DNA of 64,000 nucleotides from Pseudonocardia sp. N23 (GCF_002583555.1 NZ_BEGX01000061.1:109620-173619); one strand, 5' to 3'. Shown: positions 1 through 8,112, counted from the first letter of the stretch. The notes: generated by a model not told the origin, from the sequence alone. Program-made: numbers and translations.

Positions 1-200
1 CGCGAGTACTGGTTCAGCAGCCGTGCCAGCTTGCCGTCGAGCCAGTCGGTGAACCCGCCGACGGCGAGCACCACGATCGCCCAGCCGTCGGCGTGCGGGC
101 CCAGCAACAGGTACAGGAACAGCGGTACGCCGAGCAGGCGCAGCAGGCTCAGGGCGTTGGGGACGGTGAGCACCCGGTCCGCGGAGGAGGGGTCGGCCAC
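1..200 (-). CDS. CDP-alcohol phosphatidyltransferase, N-terminal part (runs off left edge)
   Basis: A membrane enzyme that would transfer a phosphatidyl group from a CDP-alcohol donor in phospholipid synthesis. Reading the minus strand from a GTG at 200 gives about 66 residues: a hydrophobic first helix containing PNALSLLRLLGVPLFLYLLL, then a second helix and the family signature start DWLDGKLAR (pattern D-x2-D-G-x2-A-R). The rest of the signature and the remaining helices lie outside the window, so the alcohol substrate (glycerol phosphate, inositol phosphate or other) cannot be told. It is divergent from the OsmC gene that begins about 70 bases away. The family is clear; the start codon is the only good candidate but has no strong ribosome site. 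Confidence 0.8.
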   Translation of the reverse strand, partial: MADPSSADRVLTVPNALSLLRLLGVPLFLYLLLGPHADGWAIVVLAVGGFTDWLDGKLARLLNQYS

Positions 201-270
201 GCCGGGAGCCTACGTCGCTCCCGACGGGCGGGGCTGCGGACGGTCGGTCCGGCGCGGCACGATGGGCGGC

Positions 271-789
271 ATGGACGCGACGACGCTCCGCCGGACACAG
301 GCCCCCCTCAAGCAGCGCTACCGCGACGACCCCGGTAGCGCGCTGGTCACGTTGCACGCCGACGGCGAGCTCGACGGCTCCGGCGTCGCCTGCCGTGTCC
401 GGACCGCGACCACGCTCGCGGAGGCCGGGCTGCACCCGGCGACCGGCGGCGACGGCACCCAGCTGTGCTCGGGCGACATGCTGCTCGAGGCGCTGGTCGC
501 GTGCGCCGGCGTCACGCTGCGGGCGGTCGCGACGTCGCTGGGGATCGAGGCGACGGGCACCGTGCACGCCGAGGGCGACCTCGACTTCCGCGGGACGCTC
601 GGCGTCGACAAGGAGGCACCCGTCGGATTCCGCGACGTGCGGCTGCGCTTCGAGCTGGTCACCGACGCCGACGCCGAGAAGGTCGCCACCCTGGTGACGT
701 TGACCGAGCGCTACTGCGTCGTGCTGCAGACGCTGCGCTCCTCCCCCACCACGGCCGTCGAGGTCACGACGGAGGGGGCGAGCCGATGA
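271..789 (+). CDS. OsmC family peroxide-resistance-type protein
   Basis: A 172-residue OsmC/Ohr-fold protein. The family reduces organic hydroperoxides with two cysteines, and both expected cysteines are present, one in LVACAGVTLRA near the middle and one in ERYCVVLQTL near the C-terminus. I start at ATG 271 (MDATTLRRTQAP); an in-frame ATG at 262 is equally possible, and the reading frame stays open further upstream without OsmC-like sequence. The stop codon overlaps the ATG of the next gene (ATGA), so the two are probably translationally coupled. The pairing with a ThDP enzyme does not reveal the true substrate. The family call is firm; the peroxidase role is from family knowledge. Confidence 0.85.
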   Translation: MDATTLRRTQAPLKQRYRDDPGSALVTLHADGELDGSGVACRVRTATTLAEAGLHPATGGDGTQLCSGDMLLEALVACAGVTLRAVATSLGIEATGTVHAEGDLDFRGTLGVDKEAPVGFRDVRLRFELVTDADAEKVATLVTLTERYCVVLQTLRSSPTTAVEVTTEGASR

Positions 790-2360
790 GGGGCGCCCAC
801 GCACTGCTGCACACGCTCGTCGACGGCGGCGTCGACGTCTGCTTCGCCAACCCCGGCACGTCGGAGATGCATTTCGTCGCGGCGCTGGACGGGGTGCCCG
901 CGATGCGCCCGGTGCTGACGCTGTTCGAGGGCGTCGCCACCGGCGCCGCCGACGGCTGGGGCCGGATGACCGGGCGGCCGGCGTCGGTGCTGCTGCACCT
1001 GGGCCCGGGGCTGGGCAACGGCCTGGCCAACCTGCACAACGCGAGACGCGCGGGCACCCCCGTCGTCACCGTCGTCGGTGACCACTCGACGGCGCACAAG
1101 GTGCACGACGCCCCGCTCGACTCCGACATCGACTCGGTCGCAGGCACGGTGTCGCGGTGGGTGCGCCGCAGCGCCACCGCCGCCGACGTCGGGCCCGACA
1201 CCGCCTCGGCGGTCGCCGCCGCGCTCGGCCCACCCGCCGGCATCGCGACCCTGATCCTGCCCGCCGACGCGTCGTGGGACGACGGCGCCGCACCCGCGAG
1301 GGTCGAGCCCACAGCGGCGGCGGGTCGCGGTGCGCTCGACGCCGACACACTCGAGGCCGCGGCCAAGGCGCTCACCGGCGGTGAGCCCTGCGTCCTGCTG
1401 ATCGGCAGCGACGCCGCCCTCGCCGACGGAGCCCGGGCCGCCGCCCGGATCGCCGCCGCCACCGGGGCGACGCTGCTGGCCGAGACGTTCCCGTCGCGGT
1501 CCGAACGCGGTGGCGGGCTGCCCGCGGTCCCCCGGCTCAGCTACGTCGCGGCGGCCGCCCGGCGTCAGCTCGACGGCGCCGCGCACATCGTGCTGGCCGG
1601 GGCCCGCAGCCCGGTCGCGTTCTTCGGCTACCCCCGGCAGTCCGGCGACCTGCTGCCCGAGGGCTGCGACGTCGTCACGATCGCCGAGAAGTACGGGCCG
1701 GCGTCGACGGCGCTGCAGGCGCTGGCCGACCTGGTCGCCCCCGGCACCCGGGCCCCGGCCGGACCGGCCGGGCGTCCCGCGCTGCCGACGGGTGAGCTGA
1801 CCGGTGCGTCGGCGTCCGCGGTGATCGGGGCGCTGCTGCCCGACGGCGCGATCGTCGTCGACGAGGCCAACACCTCCGGTGTCGGCCTCGGGCAGGCGAC
1901 GGCGGGCGGGCCGCGCCACGACTGGCTGACCCTGCCCGGCGGCGCGATCGGCTACGGCATGCCCGCCGCCGCGGGCGCGGCCGTCGCCTGTCCGGACCGC
2001 CCGGTGTGGTGCCTGGCAGCCGACGGCGCCGCCATGTACACGATCTCCGCGCTGTGGACCCACGCCCGCGAGGGCCTCGACGTGACGACGGTCGTCTACA
2101 ACAACGCCGCGTACGCCGTCCTGCGGGCGGAACTCGCCCAGGTGGGTGCCGAGTTCACCGGCGACGGGTCCGGCGCGGTCGCGCGCAGGCTGCTCGACCT
2201 CGACGACCCGACGCTCGACTTCGTGCGCATCGCCGAGGGCATGGGTGTGCCGGCGCGGCGGGCCGAAACCGCCGACCAGTTCGCCGACGCACTGCGCGCC
2301 GCGGCGGCCGAGCCCGGTCCGCACCTGGTCGAGGCGATGGTTCCGCCGGTCGTGCGCTGA
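786..2360 (+). CDS. ThDP-dependent enzyme, acetolactate synthase large-subunit-like
   Basis: A 524-residue thiamine diphosphate enzyme of the acetolactate synthase / benzoylformate decarboxylase superfamily. The N-terminal pyrimidine domain has the activating glutamate in ANPGTSE (about residue 27). The C-terminal domain carries the ThDP/Mg motif as ADGAAMYTISALW ending in YNNAAYAV. A central nucleotide-binding-like domain lies between them. It is shorter than true IlvB proteins, and no small regulatory subunit is next to it, so a specialised 2-oxoacid decarboxylase or carboligase is more likely than branched-chain synthesis. It starts inside the stop of the OsmC gene (ATGA overlap), indicating one transcript. 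The substrate is unknown. Confidence 0.85.
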   Translation: MRGAHALLHTLVDGGVDVCFANPGTSEMHFVAALDGVPAMRPVLTLFEGVATGAADGWGRMTGRPASVLLHLGPGLGNGLANLHNARRAGTPVVTVVGDHSTAHKVHDAPLDSDIDSVAGTVSRWVRRSATAADVGPDTASAVAAALGPPAGIATLILPADASWDDGAAPARVEPTAAAGRGALDADTLEAAAKALTGGEPCVLLIGSDAALADGARAAARIAAATGATLLAETFPSRSERGGGLPAVPRLSYVAAAARRQLDGAAHIVLAGARSPVAFFGYPRQSGDLLPEGCDVVTIAEKYGPASTALQALADLVAPGTRAPAGPAGRPALPTGELTGASASAVIGALLPDGAIVVDEANTSGVGLGQATAGGPRHDWLTLPGGAIGYGMPAAAGAAVACPDRPVWCLAADGAAMYTISALWTHAREGLDVTTVVYNNAAYAVLRAELAQVGAEFTGDGSGAVARRLLDLDDPTLDFVRIAEGMGVPARRAETADQFADALRAAAAEPGPHLVEAMVPPVVR

Positions 2361-2508
2361 CCGGCGGAACCGGAGTTGGGCCGTTCGTCGCGGTCACTGG
2401 TACGTCCGGCGGGTACATCCGGGGGCCACTCGACCGGGTGGCTGCCGCCGATCGGCCGCTCACGGTCCGTTCGACGCCCTGGCGTGCCACTTCGGCGCGC
2501 GGTAGTCC

Positions 2509-2534
2509 GTTCGACGGCGGTGACCAGCGGGTAG
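2509..2534 (+). promoter_or_regulatory. SigB/SigF-type promoter for the MEDS operon
   Basis: GTTC at 2509-2512, a 16-base spacer and GGGTAG at 2529-2534 match the actinobacterial SigB/SigF pattern (GTTT, 15-17 bases, GGGTA) with one mismatch in the -35 box. The predicted transcript would start roughly 35-40 bases before the MEDS-STAS start codon. Related sites precede the sigma gene itself (12468-12494) and a small membrane gene (6006-6030). Confidence 0.55.
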
Positions 2535-2577
2535 TCCGCCATACAGTGGAGAGCGGTCACCGAAGGCTTCCGGTTGG

Positions 2578-3636
2578 GTGCAGATGACGAGATCGACGCG
2601 AGACGTGTCGCCCGGCGATCACGTGTGCGCGGTCCCGCTCAGCGAGGAACAGCTCTGGGAGGTGTCGGCCGACTTCGTCGCCGACGGACTCGACCGTCAT
2701 GAGCGGGTCCTCTACTTCGACGACGGCACAGCCGAGGGCGTCCTGGACCGGCTGGCCGACGACCACGTCGCGTTCGAGCGGCCGCTGCGCACCGGCCAGC
2801 TCGCGATCGTGCCGGCCGAGGCCACCCGCGCCGTCTTCCACACGCCTCTGCCCGAGGCCCGGGCGATGATGCTCGAGCACATCGAGGGCTCGAAGGCCGC
2901 CGGCTACACGGGTTTCCGGATGACCGGGCAGATGAGCCACGGCGTCGACCGCCGGTGGCCCGCGCCGTTCGCCGAGTACGACCGTGAGCTCGACGCCCTG
3001 GTCCGCGAGCGTGGCATCACCGCGTTGTGCCTGTACGACCGGCGCCGCTACTCCGACGAGCAGATCGAGCGGATGCGCGACGTCCACCGGAAGGAGCTCA
3101 GCGTGCCGACGGCGTACGACGACGGCTTGCTGCGCGTCGTCCGCACCGGTCCGACCAGCGCGCGGCTGGCCGGCGAGGTCGACCACAGCAACCGGCCCGC
3201 GATCGCCAGGCTCCTGGAGACGACGCTCGACGACGCGCTGCGGTCGCACTCCGCCCCCACCGACATCGTGCTGAACCTGGCCTCGCTCCGCTTCATCGAC
3301 GTGGCCTCCGCCGTCAGCCTCGTGCACGCCGCGGAGGGCTTCCCCGACACCCACCGCCTCGTCCTGTCCGACGTCCGGCCCGGGGTGCTGCGGGTGCTCG
3401 ACCGGTGCGGCGCGCCGTTCGCGGCGCAGCTGACCGTCCACGAGTTCGACGGCACCACCGATGCGGGCCGCACGGGTCCGGGCCCGGTCGTCGGGCCCGG
3501 CCGGCACGGGGGCGGGCCGGGACACGGAAACGGCGGCACCACCGGGAACGGCGGCACCACCGGGAACGGCGGCGGCCCGCCCTGGACCACCGACGGCCAC
3601 GGCGACGGCTACCCCCATCTGCGGGAGGCACGGTGA
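2578..3636 (+). CDS. MEDS sensory domain - STAS domain protein (anti-anti-sigma-like)
   Basis: A 352-residue protein. Residues about 10-175 form a MEDS domain, the DcmR-type sensory fold seen with actinobacterial stress regulators (starts GDHVCAVPLSEEQLW; contains FRMTGQMSH and ALCLYDRRRY). Residues about 185-290 form a STAS domain of the anti-sigma-antagonist type (LRVVRTGPTSARLAGEVDHSN, then LNLASLRFIDVASAVSLVHA). The last 50 residues are a Gly/His/Thr-rich tail made partly from an 18-base tandem repeat. The start is GTG 2578 with a GAAGG 11 bases upstream; ATG 2584 is the alternative. It overlaps the next gene, a MEDS-ATPase, so the pair probably works as antagonist and anti-sigma partner. 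The signal sensed is unknown. Confidence 0.82.
   Translation: MQMTRSTRDVSPGDHVCAVPLSEEQLWEVSADFVADGLDRHERVLYFDDGTAEGVLDRLADDHVAFERPLRTGQLAIVPAEATRAVFHTPLPEARAMMLEHIEGSKAAGYTGFRMTGQMSHGVDRRWPAPFAEYDRELDALVRERGITALCLYDRRRYSDEQIERMRDVHRKELSVPTAYDDGLLRVVRTGPTSARLAGEVDHSNRPAIARLLETTLDDALRSHSAPTDIVLNLASLRFIDVASAVSLVHAAEGFPDTHRLVLSDVRPGVLRVLDRCGAPFAAQLTVHEFDGTTDAGRTGPGPVVGPGRHGGGPGHGNGGTTGNGGTTGNGGGPPWTTDGHGDGYPHLREAR
3529..3573 (+). repeat. 18-base in-frame tandem repeat
   Basis: Two exact copies of AACGGCGGCACCACCGGG plus half a third encode the NGGTTG repeats in the C-terminal tail of the MEDS-STAS protein. The repeat keeps the frame, so copy-number change would alter only tail length. Confidence 0.8.
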
Positions 3637-4583
3637 GGATCGAGACCACGCGGACCGCTGCGCCGGTCCGGCTGCAGCACGCCTGCGCGATGTACTCCTC
3701 GTCGGCCGATCTGGTCACCCAGGCGACGCCGCTGGTCGCCGACGCCTCCCGCCGCGGCGAGGCCGTCGTGCTGTCGGTGCGCCCCGAGTCCGAGGCCCGG
3801 CTGCGCGACGCGGCCGGCTCGGCGCGCGTCGTCGCGCTCGGCCCCGACACCCCCGCGCGCAGCTCCGGGCAGACCACCGCCGCCCGGCTGGCCCGCGAGC
3901 TCCGTGAGCTGACCTCACAGGCCGGTGCCGTCCTCGCCGTCTCCGAGCACGACAGCGCACTCGACGGGATCGACGGCCGCTACTGGACCGAGCTGGACGC
4001 GGCGCTCAACGTCGCGCTCACCGACCTGCCGGTCAGCATGTTCTGCTTCTACCCGGAGCTGCCGCTGCACTCGGAGATCCTCGACGGCGCGATCGCCAAC
4101 CACCCGCTGCTGTTCGAGCGGGGCAGGCTGCACGTCAACCCCGAGCACCGGGCTCCGCGCGATGTGCTGGCCGGGATGCCCGCGTCCCCGCCGGTGCTGC
4201 TGGGCGCGCCCGATCTCGACATGGTGTTCTCCGCCTGGCAGCTGCACGAGGTGCGGGCCGCGGTGTCGGACCTGGCGTCGGCCACGGCGTTCGACGTGTC
4301 ACGGAGCGAGGACGTCGTGCTGGCGGTCAACGAGATCGCCACCAACGCCGTCGAGCACGGCGCCGGCGAGGCGCGGATCGCGTTGTGGATCGCGGGCGAC
4401 GGGTTGGTCGCCGAGGTGCACGACACCGGCGAGGCACTCACCGAGCCCCTGCCGGGGCTGCGGGCCCCGCATCCGGCCGATCCGCGGGGCCGGGGCGTGT
4501 GGATCGCGCGGCAGCTGTGTGACGTGCTGCACGTGTGGCGTGATCGTTCGGGGACCCACGTGCGGATGCACGCAGCGCCCTGA
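3633..4583 (+). CDS. MEDS sensory domain - anti-sigma-type ATPase (RsbW-like)
   Basis: A 316-residue protein. Its N-terminal MEDS domain (about 10-190) is a diverged relative of the one in the preceding protein (QHACAMYSSSADLV; FCFYPELPLHSEIL). Its C-terminal domain (about 205-316) is a GHKL ATPase of the anti-sigma-factor kinase class. The N-box is intact in VNEIATNAVEHG, followed by VHDTGE and RGRGVWIARQLCD. It starts at GTG 3633 inside the stop of the MEDS-STAS gene (GTGA overlap). By family knowledge it would bind a sigma factor and phosphorylate a STAS antagonist; the coupled STAS protein and the sigma factor at 12549 are the obvious candidate partners, which is inference. Confidence 0.83.
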   Translation: MRIETTRTAAPVRLQHACAMYSSSADLVTQATPLVADASRRGEAVVLSVRPESEARLRDAAGSARVVALGPDTPARSSGQTTAARLARELRELTSQAGAVLAVSEHDSALDGIDGRYWTELDAALNVALTDLPVSMFCFYPELPLHSEILDGAIANHPLLFERGRLHVNPEHRAPRDVLAGMPASPPVLLGAPDLDMVFSAWQLHEVRAAVSDLASATAFDVSRSEDVVLAVNEIATNAVEHGAGEARIALWIAGDGLVAEVHDTGEALTEPLPGLRAPHPADPRGRGVWIARQLCDVLHVWRDRSGTHVRMHAAP

Positions 4584-4759
4584 GCTAACATCGTTATGCG
4601 TTGCGGTGCCGGCCGTCCGTCATGAGCCGGAAACTGTGACGAAACGACTGACACAAGCCCCTTGGCAAGTCCGCTGCGCGGGAGAACACTCGGTTCCGCG
4701 CCGGGCGCCCTCAGGGCCTGCCATGGTTGACAACATCGACATTCTTCGCGGGGACAGAC

Positions 4760-5608
4760 ATGTCTGACGATCAGCGCCGATCTCGTACAACCGGACCCGG
4801 GCATCAGGTCTGTGTACTGGGATCCTTCACCCTGACTCATGACGGGGTGGCAGTGGCGCTGCGTGTCGATGCCCGCCGCGTCGTCGCGTACCTGTCGATC
4901 CACCACCGCTCGCAGCCGCTGTCGACGCTCGCGACCGACCTGTGGCCCGGCGTCGAGTCCGGTGCGGCCCTGGGGCTGCTCGACGAGGCACTCGCCGACG
5001 TCGACGTACCGGGGCTCCTCGTCGTCGACACCCTTGCGGGCACCGTCGTCCTCGACTCCGCCGTGGCTGTCGACCTCGACGAGGCGATGGCGCTGGTCCG
5101 CATGATCCCCGAGGTCCCGGCCACCGAGGTCACCGACACCGAGCTCCTGCGGGCCGACGTGCTGCCGTCGTGGACGGCGCCGTGGATCGCGGTCGAGCGC
5201 GAGCGCTTCCGCCAGCTGCGCCTCAACGCCCTGGAGGACCTCAGCCTGCGGTTCAGCGCCGCGGGCGACCACGAGCAGGCCGTCGGCCTCGCCTCCGTCG
5301 CCGTCAAGGCTGCGCCGAGCCGGGAGAACGCCCGCCGCGCCCTCATCGAGGCCCACCTCGCCCAGGGCGACCTCGCGGCCGCCGTCGCCGAGTACGACGA
5401 CTACCAGGAGCTGTTGCGCTCCAGCGTCGGCGGGCCGATCGGCTCCAACCTCGACATGCTGTTCCCGCCGTCACCGGCGTGGCCGGTCGTCCGCGGCTTC
5501 CGCCCGATGGCGCCGCGCTCGGCCGTCGCGCTGCCGGGCCTGCGTGCCGTGCGCACCCCCGGCTCGCGCCGCCTCGTCGCCGGTGGCTCGATCCCCTCGG
5601 GTCGCTGA
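4760..5608 (+). CDS. SARP/BTAD-type transcriptional regulator
   Basis: A 282-residue protein. The N-terminal ~100 residues resemble a diverged OmpR-type winged-helix domain (VCVLGSFTLTHDG; LATDLWPGVESGAALGLLDEAL). They are followed by a bacterial transcriptional activation (BTAD, TPR-like) domain at about 115-235 (RERFRQLRLNALEDLSLRF; ARRALIEAHLAQGDLAAAVAEYDDYQELL). The helix-turn-helix residues are weak compared with classic SARPs, so DNA binding should not be taken for granted. The start at ATG 4760 is favoured by a GCGGGGA ribosome site six bases upstream. It follows the MEDS-ATPase gene after 176 bases with no obvious SigF-type site. No target cluster lies nearby. Confidence 0.75.
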   Translation: MSDDQRRSRTTGPGHQVCVLGSFTLTHDGVAVALRVDARRVVAYLSIHHRSQPLSTLATDLWPGVESGAALGLLDEALADVDVPGLLVVDTLAGTVVLDSAVAVDLDEAMALVRMIPEVPATEVTDTELLRADVLPSWTAPWIAVERERFRQLRLNALEDLSLRFSAAGDHEQAVGLASVAVKAAPSRENARRALIEAHLAQGDLAAAVAEYDDYQELLRSSVGGPIGSNLDMLFPPSPAWPVVRGFRPMAPRSAVALPGLRAVRTPGSRRLVAGGSIPSGR

Positions 5609-5629
5609 CCGCACCACACACTCCACACA

Positions 5630-5656
5630 CGCCCTCGGCCGAGTCGGCCGGGGGCG
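5630..5656 (+). terminator. Hairpin terminator after the SARP gene
   Basis: CGCCCTCGGCC and GGCCGGGGGCG form an 11-pair stem (one T-G pair) with a five-base loop, 21 bases after the SARP stop. There is no T-run, as is usual in GC-rich actinobacteria. Confidence 0.5.
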
Positions 5657-5658
5657 CT

Positions 5659-5726
5659 GTGCTGTCGACGCCGTGTGGTCGACGCCGTGCTGTCGACGCG
5701 TGTGGTCGACGCCGTGTGGTCGGCCC
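5659..5726. repeat. Degenerate 14-base tandem repeat array
   Basis: Four copies of GTGYKGTCGACGCC (one of 13 bases) plus a decayed fifth, each good copy holding a SalI palindrome GTCGAC, sit between two convergent genes. The array lies outside coding sequence. Confidence 0.75.
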
Positions 5727-5730
5727 GCGG

Positions 5731-5994
5731 TCAACGCGAGCGCATGTTGCGGCGCAGCACCCAGGTGATGTCGACGGCCGCGAACACCGCCAGGACGACG
5801 AGCACGACCCCGAAGAACGGGAAGCCCCGCAGGAACACCAGACCGGCGCCGACGACGAGCACCACCAGCACGATCGTCGACACCCAGGTCCGTGCGGTGA
5901 AGGTGCGCTCAGGTGTGGGGCCGCCGGAACCGCCCTCGACGGGCTCGCCGGGCGACCGGTCGGAGGGCTGCGGGACACGCGGATCGGGCGACAT
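5731..5994 (-). CDS. Small two-helix membrane protein, likely stress-induced
   Basis: An 87-residue protein with a Pro/Ser-rich acidic N-terminal 35 residues and two adjacent hydrophobic helices (TWVSTIVLVVLVVGAGLVFL and GVVLVVLAVFAAVDITWVL), ending in basic residues (RRNMRSR). No named family is recognised. I start at ATG 5994 rather than the earlier GTG because a SigF-type promoter lies at 6006-6030, which would give a very short leader to this ATG. It sits convergent to the SARP gene and upstream of nothing on its strand, so it is probably monocistronic. A stress role is inferred from the promoter only. Confidence 0.65.
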   Translation of the reverse strand: MSPDPRVPQPSDRSPGEPVEGGSGGPTPERTFTARTWVSTIVLVVLVVGAGLVFLRGFPFFGVVLVVLAVFAAVDITWVLRRNMRSR

Positions 5995-6005
5995 CGTTCC
6001 GGGGT

Positions 6006-6030
6006 CTACCCCACCCACGGCGTGCCGAAC
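6006..6030 (-). promoter_or_regulatory. SigB/SigF-type promoter before small membrane gene
   Basis: On the minus strand GTTC (6030-6027), a 15-base spacer and GGGTAG (6011-6006) match the SigB/SigF promoter pattern. The start codon follows 11 bases after the -10 box, implying a short leader. Confidence 0.5.
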
Positions 6031-6072
6031 ACCCGGCGCTGTCGGGGATCACCCGGATCGCCCAACGGTCGG

Positions 6073-6549
6073 TCAGCTCGCCCGGTCGGCAGGCAGGTGG
6101 AAGGTGACCTCGGTGCCGGCGGAGCCGGGACTGATCGCGACGTCGTGTGCCACCGCGCGGATCATCTCCAGCCCGCGGCCGCGGTAGCCGGGATCGGCGG
6201 GTGGGCGCCGCCAGTGGCCGTGGTCGCACACCCGGACGTCGACGAGCCGGTGCCCACGCCGGCGGCGCAGCCGCAGCGTGATCTCGACGCGCCCGTCGGC
6301 GCTCAGGGGGTAGGCGTGCTCGACGCTGTTGGCGGCCGCCTCACCGACGGCGAGTTGCAGGTCGGCGATCATCTCCTCGTCGAGGTCCAGCGCACGCGCC
6401 CATGCCACGACGGCGCGGCGCATCGGGGCCAGCCGCGCGGGGTCGGACGGGACCTCGAGCATCAGCTCGGTGGCGCCGGTGCGGGGCCCGGGGTCGGCCA
6501 GGGCGCGCAGCCGCACGCTGCGCTCCTGCTCGTCCACCGTGTCCGCCAC
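6073..6549 (-). CDS. Anti-sigma regulatory factor, GHKL serine kinase type
   Basis: A 158-residue single-domain ATPase of the RsbW/SpoIIAB class. The N-box is LAVGEAAANSVEHAYPL, the G1 region is VCDHGHWRRP and the G2 region is YRGRGLEMIRAVAHDV. The start at GTG 6549 is supported by GGAAGGGG eight bases upstream; the frame stays open further upstream but that sequence does not look like this family. It is the second such ATPase within 4 kb, and unlike the first it has no sensory domain. It could bind the sigma factor at 12549 or compete for the STAS antagonist; which pairs form cannot be read from sequence. Confidence 0.83.
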   Translation of the reverse strand: MADTVDEQERSVRLRALADPGPRTGATELMLEVPSDPARLAPMRRAVVAWARALDLDEEMIADLQLAVGEAAANSVEHAYPLSADGRVEITLRLRRRRGHRLVDVRVCDHGHWRRPPADPGYRGRGLEMIRAVAHDVAISPGSAGTEVTFHLPADRAS

Positions 6550-6751
6550 CGGCAACCGCCCCTTCCCGGAGCACCCGGCCCCGGTTCCGTCGGCACCGCG
6601 TGCGGCCGACCGCGTCGCGTCCGTAGGCCGATCCACGCAGTGTTCTTCGTCCGGGGTGGCCAGGATGTGACAGACCCAAACGTCGGCGTCGCCCGACGGG
6701 GTGTACGTCACGCCGGGCGGCACCGATCGGTCGGGGCCGGAGGGCCGGGCG

Positions 6752-7756
6752 TCAGCCGAGCTCGCGCAGCCGCGGCAGGATGTCCTCGGCGAACTGTGAC
6801 AGGAAGCGTTCCTGGTCGTGACCGGGGCCGTGGAACACCAGGTGGTCGAGCCCGGCATCGACGTAGGGCTTGATCTGGTCGAGCGCCTCGTCGGGTGTCG
6901 ACGCGACGATCCACCGCTTGGCGACCTGCTCGATGGGCAGCTCGTCGGCGAGGCGTTCCATCTCCGCGGCGGACCCGACGCTGTGCTTCTGCTCGGCCGT
7001 CAGCGACAGCGGCGCCCAGAAGCGGCAGTTCTCCAGCGCCTGGTCGGCGTCGCGGTCGTAGGACATCTTGATCTCGATCATGCGGTCGATGCCCGCGGCG
7101 TCGCGCTCCGCGGCCGCAGCACCCTCCTCCACCGCCGGGATGAGCTTCTCGGTGTAGAGGTCCATCCCCTTGCCCGACGTGCAGATGAATCCGTCGCCCG
7201 CGCGGCCGGCGTACTTGGCGACGACGGGCCCGCCCGCCGCGATGTACACGGGCACGGGGGTGTCGGGCCGGTCGTAGATGCGGGCGTCGACGAGGGTGTA
7301 GTAGTCGCCCTCCACGGAGACGGAGTCCTCCGTCCACAGTGCCCGGATGAGCCGGACGGCCTCGCGGAGACGGGCGAAGCGCTCCTTGAACTCCGGCCAC
7401 TCGCGACCGGACACGGCGATCTCGTTCAGCGCCTCACCGGTGCCGACGCCGAGCGCGACGCGGCCGTCGAACATCAGCCCCATCGACGCGAACGCCTGCG
7501 CGATGACGGCCGGGTTGTAGCGGAAGGTGGGGGTGAGGACGCTGGTGCCGATCTGCACCCGCGTCGTCCGCTCCCCCACCGCGGCCATCCAGGTCAGGGC
7601 GAACGGGGCGTGCCCGCCGGTGTCGCGCCACGGCAGGAAGTGGTCGGAGGTCCAGACGCTGTCGAGGCCGACCTCCTCCGCGCGTACGGCGTACTCCACC
7701 AGGTCCCGCGGCCCGAACTGCTCCGCCGATGCCTTGTAGCCGATCTTCAGGCTCAC
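6752..7756 (-). CDS. fgd1: F420-dependent glucose-6-phosphate dehydrogenase
   Basis: A 334-residue luciferase-like TIM-barrel enzyme that oxidises glucose 6-phosphate to 6-phosphogluconolactone and reduces coenzyme F420 in the cytoplasm. It follows mycobacterial Fgd1 almost end to end, including [26 protein letters not shown] with the catalytic histidine (H39), [13 protein letters not shown] with the catalytic glutamate (E108), [18 protein letters not shown] and [10 protein letters not shown]. The start ATG 7756 gives the expected length. It supplies reduced F420, which other F420-type oxidoreductases such as the one fused at 23790-25319 may use. A fragment of an acyl-CoA dehydrogenase lies immediately upstream in the same direction. 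Confidence 0.95.
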   Translation of the reverse strand: MSLKIGYKASAEQFGPRDLVEYAVRAEEVGLDSVWTSDHFLPWRDTGGHAPFALTWMAAVGERTTRVQIGTSVLTPTFRYNPAVIAQAFASMGLMFDGRVALGVGTGEALNEIAVSGREWPEFKERFARLREAVRLIRALWTEDSVSVEGDYYTLVDARIYDRPDTPVPVYIAAGGPVVAKYAGRAGDGFICTSGKGMDLYTEKLIPAVEEGAAAAERDAAGIDRMIEIKMSYDRDADQALENCRFWAPLSLTAEQKHSVGSAAEMERLADELPIEQVAKRWIVASTPDEALDQIKPYVDAGLDHLVFHGPGHDQERFLSQFAEDILPRLRELG

Positions 7757-7757
7757 G

Positions 7758-8036
7758 TCAGCGTGTCCTTCCCGGCATCCACCCCAGCGGTGACGCCGCG
7801 CTCATCGAAATTGATACACCGCCGCGCCTCCCGGCAGGGCGCAGCCGGACGAACGCCATAGTGCGCCGCTGCACGGAGGCGCTGTGCGGGAACTCGCCGC
7901 GCAGCCAGAAGTCGCCGGTGATCGGGGCGACGTCGGTGCGCGGGATCTCCCGGACCCGGCCCACGACCTTCTGTTCGTCGTCGGTCAGGTCGTCGAGGCA
8001 TCCGAAGAGGTCACCGTCGTGCGGGTCCGGTGCCAC
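7758..8036 (-). pseudogene. Acyl-CoA dehydrogenase N-terminal remnant
   Basis: A 92-residue reading frame whose first ~50 residues (DLFGCLDDLTDDEQKVVGRV, then DVAPITGDFWLRGEFPHS) look like the start of a glutaryl-CoA/acyl-CoA dehydrogenase. Similarity stops there, and the rest is arginine-rich sequence with no FAD or substrate-binding region. A full enzyme would need about 390 residues. It is therefore most likely the relic of a deleted gene, ending one base before the fgd start codon. A short functional protein coupled to fgd is possible but less likely. Confidence 0.5.
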
Positions 8037-8112
8037 GTCGCGACGATCGCACCCGTGACCGGTACCGGCAACGCGGGGAACCGGGGACGGGGACGGCTCC
8101 TAGGATCGGGGC

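Noticed and set aside
786-2360. Calling the ThDP enzyme IlvB of branched-chain synthesis
   Set aside because: It is short, has no adjacent small subunit and is coupled to OsmC rather than ilvN/ilvC, so the specific pathway role is unsupported.
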